64,000 bases of DNA from Olsenella urininfantis (GCF_900155635.1 NZ_LT732540.1:904365-968364); one strand, 5' to 3'; counted from the stretch's first letter, positions 1 through 8,819 are shown. The notes: generated by a model from the sequence alone, not told the origin. Numbers and translations: made by a program.

Positions 1-2
1 AC

Positions 3-974
3 CTTCAAAAGAGTGGATTTATTACAGTTTTTATCATTGCGGTTGTACTATTATCTTTCTCGACTAGTGAACTGTTGAATGGTAATGGATATCTAACGGT
101 ATATATTCTTGGATTGATATTAGGAAATCAAGTTTTTATCGCAAAGAAAGAGGTGATATTCTTCTTTGATGGTGTATCTAACATTATGAATATCCTGTTG
201 TTCTTTATTTTGGGATTACTTGCGACACCTGCACATATCTTGACGAACTTATTCTTTGCGATTGTCATTGCAGTTGTACTCATCTTTATTGTTAGAACAA
301 TCGTAGTGTTTGGACTGATGTTACCATTTGATTTGAAGCTCAATCAAAAGTGGTTAGTATCTTGGGCAGGACTTCGTGGAGCAGCTGCGATTGCCTTTGC
401 AATTATGGTAGTGAATCAGTATAAAACGAGTTCTGTGGATATCTTCCATATTGTCTTTGGTGTCTGCTTACTATCATCACTCATACAAGGCTCCTCTATG
501 AAGTGGGTAGCAGAGAAGTTACATATGATTGACCCTCATAATGAAGTATTAAGAACATTTAATTACTATGTTGGAAAAGGGAATATTACATTTGTAAAAT
601 CAGTGGTAGATGAGGGTGGTATTCTCGCATATCGTCAGATAAAAGATATTTCTTTAGATAAGCACCTAATTATTGCAAAGATAATTCGTGATGATAAGCC
701 ATTAGTTCCTAATGGAAGTCTTGTTCTAAAACCAAATGATGTTATTGTTTGGAGCGGCGAAGAGTATTTTGATCCAAACGGACAAGATCTCATAGAATTT
801 ACAGTGACAGAACATCATGCATGGAATCATAAGTATATCAGTGACTTGAAGCTTCCGGACAGTAAGTTGATTATTTCAATTAATCGGAATGATGAAATTA
901 TACCAGCAACAGGTAGTACGCTGATTCAAACGGAAGATCGTATATTACTGTTTAAAGGACAGAATATAAAATAG
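3..974 (+). CDS. Cation/proton antiporter, CPA1 family with C-terminal TrkA_C domains (5' truncated)
   Basis: The reading frame is open to the left edge, so this is the C-terminal ~320 residues of a larger protein. The visible part has five or so hydrophobic helices, including the CPA1-type WAGLRGAAAIAFAI stretch, then a soluble tail with two TrkA_C-like segments (around KPNDVIVWSG and TEDRILLFKG) that in related K+/H+ antiporters (CvrA/NhaP2 type) regulate transport. It would sit in the cytoplasmic membrane exchanging K+ or Na+ for H+. Codon use is strongly AT-rich (att, gga, aaa), unlike every gene to its right, which argues for foreign origin or a chimeric contig end. The family is clear; the transported ion is not. 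Confidence 0.85.
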   Translation, partial: LQKSGFITVFIIAVVLLSFSTSELLNGNGYLTVYILGLILGNQVFIAKKEVIFFFDGVSNIMNILLFFILGLLATPAHILTNLFFAIVIAVVLIFIVRTIVVFGLMLPFDLKLNQKWLVSWAGLRGAAAIAFAIMVVNQYKTSSVDIFHIVFGVCLLSSLIQGSSMKWVAEKLHMIDPHNEVLRTFNYYVGKGNITFVKSVVDEGGILAYRQIKDISLDKHLIIAKIIRDDKPLVPNGSLVLKPNDVIVWSGEEYFDPNGQDLIEFTVTEHHAWNHKYISDLKLPDSKLIISINRNDEIIPATGSTLIQTEDRILLFKGQNIK

Positions 975-975
975 A

Positions 976-1020
976 AAATGACTCGTGCCTATCTTCAAAG
1001 AGGAGATGTACGAGTCATTT
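976..1020 (+). terminator. Hairpin terminator of the antiporter gene
   Basis: An 11-bp perfect inverted repeat (AAATGACTCGT at 976-986, ACGAGTCATTT at 1010-1020) begins 2 nt after the stop codon and runs into AT-rich DNA. The 23-nt loop is long for an intrinsic terminator. Confidence 0.6.
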
Positions 1021-1700
1021 ATTATATGTGCTAGATATGGTATATCCTAGGTATTCAAAACACATTTTCTGCTAAACTATGGAATGTTATTGAAGCAAAT
1101 CTGAATATAGCGTTGTGGGAGCACCGCATTCTTTAAACAAATACTTCATCATATGTCAATTACAATGACCTGAAAAACGGCATTTACGAAACGACGGAGT
1201 TCCTTGGGTATTCCTTCGCAATCTCCTGTTGAACGAGAACCATCCGCTGCATAACCGGACATTGACGATCTAAAACTGGGTATTGAAGCTGTTTTTTCAA
1301 CCGAAAACGGCAAGCCATATTTTGAAACTGCGTGAGGCATTTCCGGGGCAGACGATCTTTGGGCGGTCAGATGTAATGAGGGCGATTGATCTTGAAATCG
1401 CTTCCGGCAGCAGTAGAGTCGAGTGGATGGGAAACCACAGCTTTGCGGACACATTTCCTCAGAGCGAAGTGTCGAGGCAATTGGAAAAATATGTGCGACT
1501 GCTTATATATAGCTGGGACAAGCACATCGACCTGTTTCCGAGAACGTTCGAGGTCGAGAAAATGGCATTTTTGAGGTCAAAAAAGCCGTAGATTTATTTC
1601 CGAGAACGAACGGAATGATTTTCCGGGGCTTTGACATCCATCTGGAGCAATCGAGCCACGTCGAGACGGTGACGATCTTGAAGCGCGTCCAGGAGGCGGC
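1021..1700. other. Decayed, composition-shifting DNA without an intact gene
   Basis: Base composition rises from AT-rich (to ~1150) through intermediate to GC-rich by ~1650. No intact gene is visible. On the plus strand there are short coding-like scraps in shifting frames: one with FGRSDVM near 1353-1375, reminiscent of winged-helix tails of RecG-like ATP-binding proteins, and one ending SSHVETVTILKR near 1652-1688, which resembles the C-terminus of RumA/RlmD-type rRNA m5U methyltransferases. A DLFPRT-encoding stretch occurs twice, about 62 bp apart (near 1529 and 1591). I treat this as an accumulation of gene debris at a junction; both family resemblances are weak. Confidence 0.45.
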
Positions 1701-2093
1701 ATGGGCCTGAAGCTAGTGAGGCTTTCAGGGGGGAGCCCCGGCCTCAGTTCATGGAAATGATGGACGAGTGGGCTGCCGACGTCTTCCAGAACCACACGAA
1801 CCACTCCCCCCGGTCTATCTTTCGCAACGACTACCACGACTTCGAAAGCTACCTCGCCAACCTCGAGATAACGGAGGAGACGCCTGAGGGTCGCGTCCCG
1901 GGCACGGCGCTGTTCCCGCTGGACGACGAGCGCGACAAGCTCGTAGGCGCGGCGAACGTCCGCCATTACCTCAACGAGGGGCTCCGCGAAGACCATAGCG
2001 CGAAACGGGGGCGTCCTCGAGAGCGAGGTGCTGGGCGAGGACGGCATCCTCGTCCAGCGCTATTTGATCGACGTCAGCAGAGAAATCGTCTGA
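1701..2093 (+). pseudogene. Broken GNAT-family N-acetyltransferase
   Basis: ATG at 1701 follows AGGAGG. The first codons read MGLKLVRLSGG, then the frame fails at a run of six G (1728-1733). Restoring one G continues into PQFMEMMDEWAADVF and on to DERDKLVGAANVRHYLNEG. Near 1980 the frame shifts again and the C-terminal acetyltransferase part appears (GSAKTIARNGGVLE, then DGILVQRYLIDV), ending at TGA 2091-2093. The acetyl-CoA-binding segment of roughly 40 residues normally found between LNE and the SAKTIARNGG part is missing. One frameshift plus an internal deletion means no functional enzyme. Confidence 0.75.
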
Positions 2094-2111
2094 GCGGAGT
2101 CTTTTGTCGTA

Positions 2112-2141
2112 TTGGGGCTGGCGCTGAGGGCAAAGTAATAG
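2112..2141 (+). promoter_or_regulatory. Possible promoter of the ferredoxin gene
   Basis: TTGGGG (2112-2117) and TAATAG (2136-2141) are separated by 18 bp, 65 bp before the ferredoxin start, in the only relatively AT-rich part of this spacer. The -35 match is poor. Confidence 0.3.
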
Positions 2142-2206
2142 TACAAAGATGCAAGACGAACTCGGGCAGGGGGCCCGACGTTCACGCAATGCGAGAGGAT
2201 TTCAAC

Positions 2207-2392
2207 ATGAAGGCTACTGTCAACGAGGATTGCATCGGCTGCGGTCTCTGCGAGTCCACCTGCCCCGAGGTCTTTGTCATCGGTGACGACGGCGTTGCCG
2301 AGGTCACCGTCGAGGAGGTTCCCGAGGAGGCAGAGGACGGCACCCAGGAGGCTGCTGACAACTGCCCCGTAAGCGCCATCGAGGTCGAGTAG
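2207..2392 (+). CDS. Single-cluster [4Fe-4S] ferredoxin, 61 aa
   Basis: Small acidic electron carrier of the cytoplasm. C9, C12 and C15 (CIGCGLC) plus C53 (NCPVSAI) match the four cluster ligands of Thermotoga-type single-cluster ferredoxins. C19 (TCPEVF) corresponds to the residue that forms a disulfide in some relatives, but its usual partner is absent here (the 40s region is EDGTQ). The start is preceded by GAGAGGAT. It stands alone upstream of maf, 88 bp away. In this genome it is a plausible redox partner of the [FeFe]-hydrogenase at 9005-10837 (inference from metabolism, not linkage). Confidence 0.93.
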   Translation: MKATVNEDCIGCGLCESTCPEVFVIGDDGVAEVTVEEVPEEAEDGTQEAADNCPVSAIEVE

Positions 2393-2480
2393 ATCCAAGC
2401 GCCTTACCAATGGGCACACGGGGGCGGGGCGTCGCGCGAGCGGACCCGCCCCCTTCCTTTAGAAGGGACGTACAAGCACC

Positions 2481-3116
2481 ATGATCCTTGCCTCCGCATC
2501 CCCGCGCCGCCGGGAGCTCCTTCAGGACCTGGGCATTGACGCCCGGGTGATGCCTGCCAACTGCGACGAGACCAGGAAGGACGGCGAGGGGGCCCTTGAG
2601 CTTGTGGAGAGGCTCGCACGCGGTAAGGCTGAGGCCTGCCTGCACAGACTCGAGGAGCTTGGGGAGACCCTCCGCGAGACCATCCTTGCCGCCGACACCA
2701 TCGTATGGCTGGACGACGAGACCGTCCTGGGCAAACCCCGAAGCAAGGAGGACGCCAAGCGCATGCTCCGTCTCCTCTCGGGCAGAACACACAGGGTGAG
2801 CACCGGAGTGTGCCTACTGGGCACGCATCGGCGCACATCCTTCACCGAGACGACCGAGGTGGAGTTCTTCCCCCTGGACGAAAGCCTCATATCGGCCTAT
2901 GTTGAGAGCGGAGAACCGCTCGACAAGGCCGGGTCGTACGGCATCCAGGGCCTTGGTCGCCTGCTGGTAAAGGGCATTCGAGGCGACTACTTCAATGTGG
3001 TGGGCCTTCCCGTTGCCCGAACCATCCGCGCCCTGTCCCAGATGGAGAGCGCTCAAGCCGAGGGCGCGCTGGCGCTCGTGAGTGAAAGGTGCAAGCCAGA
3101 TGGAAGTCATGAGTAA
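2481..3116 (+). CDS. maf: Maf-family nucleoside-triphosphate pyrophosphatase
   Basis: 211 aa, the usual length. The N-terminal SASPRRRELL loop, the ILAADTIV strand with the catalytic acid, the GKPRSKEDAKRML helix, the SGRTHRVSTGV motif and the DKAGSYGIQG/GDYFNVVGLP motifs are all present in order. Family members hydrolyse dTTP/UTP or modified nucleotides to monophosphates, as house-cleaning enzymes; which substrate applies here cannot be read from sequence. The gene overlaps the start of the peptidase gene by 17 bp, indicating translational coupling. Confidence 0.93.
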   Translation: MILASASPRRRELLQDLGIDARVMPANCDETRKDGEGALELVERLARGKAEACLHRLEELGETLRETILAADTIVWLDDETVLGKPRSKEDAKRMLRLLSGRTHRVSTGVCLLGTHRRTSFTETTEVEFFPLDESLISAYVESGEPLDKAGSYGIQGLGRLLVKGIRGDYFNVVGLPVARTIRALSQMESAQAEGALALVSERCKPDGSHE

Positions 3117-4074
3117 CCTGGGCATAGAGGGCGTCTATGCCGCGAACGTGACCAACGAGGAGGCGGGGACGGGCTGCACGGCCATCGTCTGCCCCAAGGG
3201 GGCCACGGGGGGAGTAGACGTGCGCGGGGGAGCGCCCGCCACGCGCGAGACCGACCTGCTCAGGCCCGAGGAGACCGTGCAGCAGCTGCATGCCGTGGTC
3301 CTCTCGGGGGGGAGCGCCTTTGGCCTATCGGCCGCCTGCGGCGCGGCGGAGGAGCTCGAGAGGCGCGGCATCGGCTTCGACGTGGGGGTGGGGGTGGTTC
3401 CCATCGTAAGCTCCGCCTGCGTCTTCGACCTTGCCTGCGGGAGTCCCGACGTGCGCCCGAGCGTCGCGGACGGCGCCGAGGCGGTGCGGCTGGCCCTCGA
3501 CGAGCCCTGGCGCGAGCTCGAGTGCGGAAACGCCGGCGCAGGCTGCGGCTGCACCGTTGGCAAGCTCACCGGACATGAGCGCGCCATGAAGGGTGGCCTG
3601 GGCAAGTCCCTCTGCCAGCTGGGAGAGCTCTCCTGCGCCGCCATAGCCGCCGTCAACGCCTGCGGCACCATAGTTGACCCGCAGACCGGAAACGCCATCG
3701 CGGGAACGCTCTCGGACGACCGGGCCTCAGTCCTCTCGGCACAGGAGGCACAGGAGCTCTCGGAGGGGCTCACTCCCCTGCAACGCACCAACACCACCAT
3801 ATCCTGCGTAGTGACCAACGCCCGTCTCAGCAAGGCCCAGGCAACCAAGGTGGCCCAGATGGCTGCCGACGGATACGCGCACGCCATCCGCCCCACGCAC
3901 ACCACCAGCGACGGGGATACCATCTTCGTCATGGCGACGGGCGAGGTAGACGCACCCGTGGACAGGGTGGGCGTGCTTGCGGCAGAGGCCGTGGAGCAGG
4001 CCATAACGCGAGGTGCACGGGACGCCCGCACGGCATACGGCTTCCCCGCCTCTAGAGACCTTGGGCAGGCGTAG
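3100..4074 (+). CDS. P1/S58-family self-processing peptidase (DmpA/NylC-like)
   Basis: 324 aa. An Ntn-type fold enzyme that cleaves itself before a Thr/Ser nucleophile. The N-terminal part has the GTGCTAI and LSGGSAFGL signatures. The likely autocleavage site is N231-T232 in TNTTISCV, followed by the THTTSDGD active-site region. Relatives act as aminopeptidases, D-aminopeptidases or amide-oligomer hydrolases; the substrate is unknown here. I chose ATG 3100 because GAAAGG lies 10 nt upstream; GTG 3082 and ATG 3109 are alternatives. It overlaps maf, so both are probably one transcript. Confidence 0.88.
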   Translation: MEVMSNLGIEGVYAANVTNEEAGTGCTAIVCPKGATGGVDVRGGAPATRETDLLRPEETVQQLHAVVLSGGSAFGLSAACGAAEELERRGIGFDVGVGVVPIVSSACVFDLACGSPDVRPSVADGAEAVRLALDEPWRELECGNAGAGCGCTVGKLTGHERAMKGGLGKSLCQLGELSCAAIAAVNACGTIVDPQTGNAIAGTLSDDRASVLSAQEAQELSEGLTPLQRTNTTISCVVTNARLSKAQATKVAQMAADGYAHAIRPTHTTSDGDTIFVMATGEVDAPVDRVGVLAAEAVEQAITRGARDARTAYGFPASRDLGQA

Positions 4075-4156
4075 GAGCATCCCGCCCGGCAGGTGTAGAA
4101 TTGCTGTGCCTCCGAGGCAGGACGCTGCCACGATGCGAGTCGAAAGGTGAGGGCCA

Positions 4157-5269
4157 ATGAACAAGCTGCCAGCGCTCAGCGAGCTGGGACCGGTGCGCCT
4201 CGTATCGCACGCCGAGCAGATGGGCATGGGCTTCGAGGACGTGGTGGTGCTTCTCGCCAGCGACGAGCACTTCGCCCCCTACATGGCCGTTGCCCTGCAA
4301 TCCATAGTCGAGCATGTCAGCCCAGAGCGCCACTACGACATAGTGGTCCTCACGCGCAACATGAGCCAGCAGACCATTGACACCCTGGTGGGGCACACCC
4401 GCCATCCCAACGTGAAGCTGGGCTTCCTGGACGCCGAGACTGCCCTCAAGGGCGCCCACCTCCCCTGCCATGGGCACTTCCGCCCCGAGACCTTCTTCAG
4501 GCTCCTGGCACCATGGCTGCTCCCCCAGGTGCGCAAGGCCATCTATCTGGACAGCGATCTCGTGGTGCTTGAAGACCTCTCGGAGCTCTTTGATGTCAAC
4601 GTGGAGGGCTACCTCCTTGCGGCCACACGGGATGCGGACATGCTGGGGCAGATGGGCGGCTACGACGGCACGGTGGGGCCCTATCTCTCGCAGGAGCTGG
4701 GCCTCAGGGACCCAAGCCTGTACTTTCAGGCCGGGGTGGTGATGCTCAACCTTGAGGCGTTCCGCCATGTCTTCAGCGTCACCGACATGCTCTCGCTCTC
4801 CACGCGCAAGCTCTGGCGCTGGCTTGACCAGGACATCCTCAACATGCTTGCAGACGGCAAGTACGTGACGCTGGACATGCGTTGGAACACCCTCATGGAC
4901 TGGAAGCGCCTGAGGCGCGCCAACATCATCGCCCAGGCGCCGGACGACATCCGCGAGCAGTACGAGCAGGCGCGCATGCAGCCCGCGATAGTGCACTTCG
5001 CCGGCCCAGATGACAGGCCATGGGACTATCCGGAGTGCGACATGGCCGCCTACTTCTGGGAGTACGCGCAGCGCAGCGCATTCATCGCGGAGCTCGAGCG
5101 CAGGCTGCGACTCTCGCGGGGCAGCTTGGGCGGCAGGGCCAATCGCGCCAAGGTTGACCTGATCTTCAAGGGCGTCATGCCCCTCTTCGACCACCTGTGC
5201 CCACCGGGAAGCGAGAGGCGCACCCGCGTCATCAAGGGCTACGTCGCCCTTGGCGGCGACATCACCTAG
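4157..5269 (+). CDS. Glycosyltransferase family 8 protein
   Basis: 370 aa. The N-terminal strand VVVLLASDEHFAPY, the RPETFFRLLAPWLLP stretch and the metal-binding DSD of IYLDSDLVVLEDL are typical of GT8 retaining transferases, which move sugars from UDP-sugars (galactose or glucose) onto lipopolysaccharide, teichoic acid or protein acceptors. A C-terminal HFAGPDDRPWDYP matches the second metal/UDP-binding region. A strong Shine-Dalgarno (GAAAGGTGAGG) precedes the ATG. No signal peptide or membrane segment, so it acts in the cytoplasm. It converges with a GT2/Glf pair, suggesting a surface glycan locus. Confidence 0.88.
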   Translation: MNKLPALSELGPVRLVSHAEQMGMGFEDVVVLLASDEHFAPYMAVALQSIVEHVSPERHYDIVVLTRNMSQQTIDTLVGHTRHPNVKLGFLDAETALKGAHLPCHGHFRPETFFRLLAPWLLPQVRKAIYLDSDLVVLEDLSELFDVNVEGYLLAATRDADMLGQMGGYDGTVGPYLSQELGLRDPSLYFQAGVVMLNLEAFRHVFSVTDMLSLSTRKLWRWLDQDILNMLADGKYVTLDMRWNTLMDWKRLRRANIIAQAPDDIREQYEQARMQPAIVHFAGPDDRPWDYPECDMAAYFWEYAQRSAFIAELERRLRLSRGSLGGRANRAKVDLIFKGVMPLFDHLCPPGSERRTRVIKGYVALGGDIT

Positions 5270-5283
5270 CACGCAAGCGACAC

Positions 5284-5332
5284 GCAATGAAGGTGGCTCC
5301 GCGGCGCATGCCGGCGGAGCCACCTTCATTGC
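5284..5332. terminator. Bidirectional hairpin between convergent glycosyltransferase genes
   Basis: A 19-bp perfect inverted repeat (5284-5302 with 5314-5332, 11-nt loop) sits between the stop codons of the GT8 (+) and GT2 (-) genes. It lacks a long T-run on either side but its position fits termination of both. Confidence 0.7.
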
Positions 5333-5346
5333 TGGATGAGCCAGGG

Positions 5347-6381
5347 CTAGTTGAACTTGACCAGCTTCTGGGCCACGCGATAGAGGCCGATGGTGACCTT
5401 CTCCCCCGCCTCGGTCGGCAGGTTTGTCGCCGTGCCCACAAGGCCGTGGCGGGCATGGCGGTACATGCGAGGGTCGTACTCCTTGAGCTCCTTCCAAAGT
5501 CTGTCAAGCTCGTCCATGGCGTCAGGCCTGTCCGAGAGCTTGGAGAAGACCGAGGTGATTGCCATCACGATGGTGAAGTAGCCCAGCATGTAGCTGCGGA
5601 GCTTGGGACTGCGCACGTCGTCGTAGAGGTGGTAGGCCTCCATCATCTTGCGGGAGACGCGCCAGTAGTGGTCGATCCTGCTGGTGAGGACCTCCTCGTT
5701 GACGGACTGGTCGTCTCTGCCGATGAAGTAGCGGTAGAGGTTGACGTCCAGGTAATAGAGGGTCTTGCAGCGAGGAAGGGGCACGTAGGCGTAGATGTTG
5801 TCCACATAGAAGGTGTGGGCGATCATGGGCACGCCGCCGTCCAGGAGGATGTCGCGACGGTAGCAGAGGCTGTGCATGAGCAGGTACTGGGACATGCTGA
5901 AGTGGCCGATCTGGTCCCAGGTGAAGATCTTGTCCTTGGGCAGGGCGAAGCTGTAGTCAACGGCGTTCTGCTTGCCGTCCTCCACGTGCTCGTAGACGTA
6001 GTTGCTGATGACCAGGTCAACGCGGGTGTCGTCCGCCACGAAGCCACGCAGCTTGGCGAGGAGCGCCTGCAGGGAGGGACCATCCACCCAGTCGTCCGAG
6101 TCAACGACCTTGAAGTAGGTGCCCTCGGCGTGCTCGAGGGCCTTCAGCACCGCCGCCCCATGGCCGCCGTTCTCCTGGTGCACGGCCTTGACGATGCCGG
6201 GATAGCGCTCCTGCCAGGACTGCGCCTTGGCAAGGGTGTCGTCCTTGGCGGACCCGTCGTCCACGACGACTATCTGCACGTCGTCCGCGTACCCGCTGCC
6301 CTCGAGGATGGAGGATATGCAGTGGTCCATGTAGGAGGACGAGTTATAGCAGGGGATGCCAAAGCTGAGAATCTTCTGCAT
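5347..6381 (-). CDS. Glycosyltransferase family 2 protein
   Basis: 344 aa GT-A fold transferase. FGIPCYNSSSYMDHC is the nucleotide-binding start, IVVVDDGSAKDD the first acidic motif, and VVDSDDWVDG the DxD-type metal site. The C-terminal ~140 residues are helical and lack transmembrane segments. Such enzymes transfer a sugar from a nucleotide donor to a growing surface polysaccharide or lipid-linked glycan. It lies 40 bp downstream of glf on the same strand, so the donor or acceptor chain may contain galactofuranose (inference). The ATG at 6381 has only a weak Shine-Dalgarno. Confidence 0.88.
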   Translation of the reverse strand: MQKILSFGIPCYNSSSYMDHCISSILEGSGYADDVQIVVVDDGSAKDDTLAKAQSWQERYPGIVKAVHQENGGHGAAVLKALEHAEGTYFKVVDSDDWVDGPSLQALLAKLRGFVADDTRVDLVISNYVYEHVEDGKQNAVDYSFALPKDKIFTWDQIGHFSMSQYLLMHSLCYRRDILLDGGVPMIAHTFYVDNIYAYVPLPRCKTLYYLDVNLYRYFIGRDDQSVNEEVLTSRIDHYWRVSRKMMEAYHLYDDVRSPKLRSYMLGYFTIVMAITSVFSKLSDRPDAMDELDRLWKELKEYDPRMYRHARHGLVGTATNLPTEAGEKVTIGLYRVAQKLVKFN

Positions 6382-6421
6382 GGGTGATGGGCCGTCCCGT
6401 CAGACGTGTGGCTTGCAGGTA

Positions 6422-7624
6422 CTAGGAGTGGTTGCTGATGAGCTCGTCGGAGAGCTCGAGCGCGGACGCCACGACGCCGTCCATGTCGTAGTAGCGGTAC
6501 TCCGCCAGGCGCCCTACCACGTGGAAGTTGAGCAGGCCCGAGACACGCTCGCGATAGCTGCGGTAGAGCTCCAGGTTGTGGGGCTCGTTGATGACGTAGT
6601 AGGGCGTCTCTCCCACCCCGGGCAGGTAGTCGCGGGAGTACTCGCGCATGATGGTGGTTGCGCCGGGACGCACCTGGCCGGTCATGTTCTTGAACTCGGT
6701 GATGCGCGTGAAGTTGTCGGAGACCGTGTAGTTCACGGTGCCCACGGGCTGGAACTGGTCCTGGGGCAGGGTCTGGAAGACCATGTCCAGGGTGCGATAT
6801 GGAAGTGGGCCCAGGTCCATACCAAAGAGCTCGTCAAGCGGGCCGGTGTACACCAGCTCGCCACCGTAGGGCCTCCCGCAGACGCAGACCTGGGTCTCGC
6901 TGGCCTCGAGTATGTCTCGTACGTCAACGCCCAGGAACACGTCGATGAGGTCATGGTCGAGCATGCGCTCGAAGAGGGCGGTGTAGCCCTCGGCAGGCAT
7001 GCCCTGGTGCGGCGCCTGCGGGAAGTAGCGGTCGTCGTCCCCCACGAAGACAGGCACGCGGCCCATGACGGCAGGATCTATCTGGTCGGGAGTCTTGCCC
7101 CACTGCTTCATGGTGTAGTGCAGGAAGACGTTCTCGTAGACGTAGTCTGCGACCTCAGAGAGGTCGGGGTCGTTCTTCTCGCGCAGCTCGAGGATGGGGA
7201 CCTTCTTGTCCTGGCCGAAGGTGACCACGAGCTTCTGGTAGAGGGCCTCTCCCCTCTCCTCGCCGAAGGCAAGCCTGAGCGAGCTGTGGTTGAAGGGGAC
7301 GGGCATAAGGGTGCCATGCACGTTGGCTAGCACCTTGTGCTGGTAGGGGGTCCATTCCGTAAAGCGCGAGAGGTACTCGTGCACACGCTCGTCATAGGTG
7401 TGATAGATGTGCGGGCCGTACTTGTGGACCAGGATGCCGGCCTCGTCCTCGTAGTCGTAGGCGTTGCCAGCGATGTGGCTGCGCCTCTCCACGATGGCGA
7501 CCTTGTAGCCGCAGGCCTCGGCAAGGCGGCGCGCACAGACGGCACCCGCGTATCCCGCGCCAACCACGAGCGCATCATAGGACTGGGGGTTGAAGCCCTC
7601 AGGCAGGCCGGTGGAAATGCTCAT
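6422..7624 (-). CDS. glf: UDP-galactopyranose mutase
   Basis: 400 aa flavoenzyme that interconverts UDP-galactopyranose and UDP-galactofuranose, the donor for galactofuranose-containing surface glycans. The FAD-binding VVGAGYAGAVCARRL Rossmann loop, the HKYGPHIYHT motif, MKQWGKTP and the C-terminal GRLAEYRYYDMD flavin contact are all conserved. ATG 7624 was chosen because AGAAGGAG lies 8 nt upstream; a GTG two codons earlier is less likely. It leads an operon with the GT2 gene. Confidence 0.95.
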   Translation of the reverse strand: MSISTGLPEGFNPQSYDALVVGAGYAGAVCARRLAEACGYKVAIVERRSHIAGNAYDYEDEAGILVHKYGPHIYHTYDERVHEYLSRFTEWTPYQHKVLANVHGTLMPVPFNHSSLRLAFGEERGEALYQKLVVTFGQDKKVPILELREKNDPDLSEVADYVYENVFLHYTMKQWGKTPDQIDPAVMGRVPVFVGDDDRYFPQAPHQGMPAEGYTALFERMLDHDLIDVFLGVDVRDILEASETQVCVCGRPYGGELVYTGPLDELFGMDLGPLPYRTLDMVFQTLPQDQFQPVGTVNYTVSDNFTRITEFKNMTGQVRPGATTIMREYSRDYLPGVGETPYYVINEPHNLELYRSYRERVSGLLNFHVVGRLAEYRYYDMDGVVASALELSDELISNHS

Positions 7625-7684
7625 GTGCACGACTCCTTCTGATCAAAGAACGGGAGCTGTTGCGCCCCGAACCCAGAACACAAA

Positions 7685-7746
7685 AGAATCGAGTTGTGGA
7701 AACCCACGGCTCGATTGGCCTCGATTCTATCACGCGGTCATATAAT
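7685..7746 (+). promoter_or_regulatory. pta promoter with an overlapping inverted repeat
   Basis: A consensus -10 box TATAAT lies at 7741-7746, ~95 bp before pta. No good -35 is found at 17 bp (TTGGCC at 7715-7720 is 20 bp away). A perfect 9-bp inverted repeat, AGAATCGAG (7685-7693) and CTCGATTCT (7720-7728), spans the -35 region, as an operator would. The same spacer must also hold the divergent glf promoter. Confidence 0.5.
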
Positions 7747-7841
7747 GGGTTCCGCTGGGGCGAAAAGCGCAGCCAGCATGCATATTTGCCGTACCCCGCC
7801 CTTGGCGAGGCCCACATACGCAGGCGAGCAGAGGAGTTTTG

Positions 7842-8819
7842 ATGAGCGACTTTCTTGAGCGCATGAAGGCGGCTGCAAAGGCAGACGTGAAGACCATCGT
7901 CCTTCCCGAGGGCGAGGACCCCCGCACCATCGAGGCCGCCAAGAAGGTCGTGGCCGAGGGGCTGGCCAAGCTTGTGGTGCTGGGCGACCCCTCCCAGGTC
8001 AAGATCGAGGGCGTGGAGGTCATCGATCCCAAGACCAGCGAGAGGCACGAGGCTTACGCCGCCAAGTTCGCCGAGCTCCGCGCCAAGAAGGGCGTCACCA
8101 TCGAGCAGGCGCGCGAGCAGATGGATGACGCCACCTACTTCGGCACCATGATGGTCAAGATGGGTGACGCGGACGGCCTGGTCTCCGGTGCCTGCCACTC
8201 CACCGCGAACACCCTACGCCCAGCCCTGCAGATTCTGAAGACCGCCCCCGGCACCAAGCTGGTCTCGGCCTTCTTCGTCATGTGCACCGACAAGGAGGAA
8301 TACGGCGAGAGGGGCACCCTGCTCTTTGCCGACTGCGGGCTGAACATCGACCCGACGGCAGACGAGCTCTCCGAGATCGCCATCGCCTCCGCGAACACCT
8401 GGAAGAGCCTGATGTCCGACGAGCCCAAGGTTGCCATGCTCTCCTTCTCGACCATGGGCTCCGCAAAGGGGGAGGTCCCCGAGAAGGTCCAGGAGGCCAC
8501 GAGGCTCGCCAACGAGAAGGAGCCCGAGCTCGCCCTCGACGGCGACCTTCAGCTGGACGCGGCGCTGGTGAAGAGCGTCGCCGCCCTCAAGGCACCCGAG
8601 TCCAAGGTTGCCGGCAACGCCAACATCCTGGTCTTCCCCGACCTCGAGGCGGGCAACATTGGCTACAAGCTGGTGCAGCGCTTCGCCGGCGCCGAGGCAT
8701 ACGGTCCCGTGCTGCAGGGCATCGCCAAGCCGGTGAACGACCTCTCCCGCGGTTGCTCCGCGGATGACATCGTGGGAGTCGTGGCCATCACCGCCGTCCA
8801 GGCACAGATGGCCGAGTAG
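7842..8819 (+). CDS. pta: Phosphate acetyltransferase
   Basis: 325 aa short-form enzyme converting acetyl-CoA and phosphate to acetyl phosphate, the first step of acetate formation with AckA (14912-16093). Conserved family stretches include VLPEGEDPRTIEAAK near the N-terminus, GLVSGACHSTANTLRPALQI, MLSFSTMGSAKG, the NILVFPDLEAGNIGYKLVQR segment and GVVAITAVQA at the end. It lacks the extra N-terminal regulatory domains of the enterobacterial long form. GAGGAG lies 5 nt before the ATG. ackA is not adjacent but ~6 kb away. Confidence 0.96.
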   Translation: MSDFLERMKAAAKADVKTIVLPEGEDPRTIEAAKKVVAEGLAKLVVLGDPSQVKIEGVEVIDPKTSERHEAYAAKFAELRAKKGVTIEQAREQMDDATYFGTMMVKMGDADGLVSGACHSTANTLRPALQILKTAPGTKLVSAFFVMCTDKEEYGERGTLLFADCGLNIDPTADELSEIAIASANTWKSLMSDEPKVAMLSFSTMGSAKGEVPEKVQEATRLANEKEPELALDGDLQLDAALVKSVAALKAPESKVAGNANILVFPDLEAGNIGYKLVQRFAGAEAYGPVLQGIAKPVNDLSRGCSADDIVGVVAITAVQAQMAE

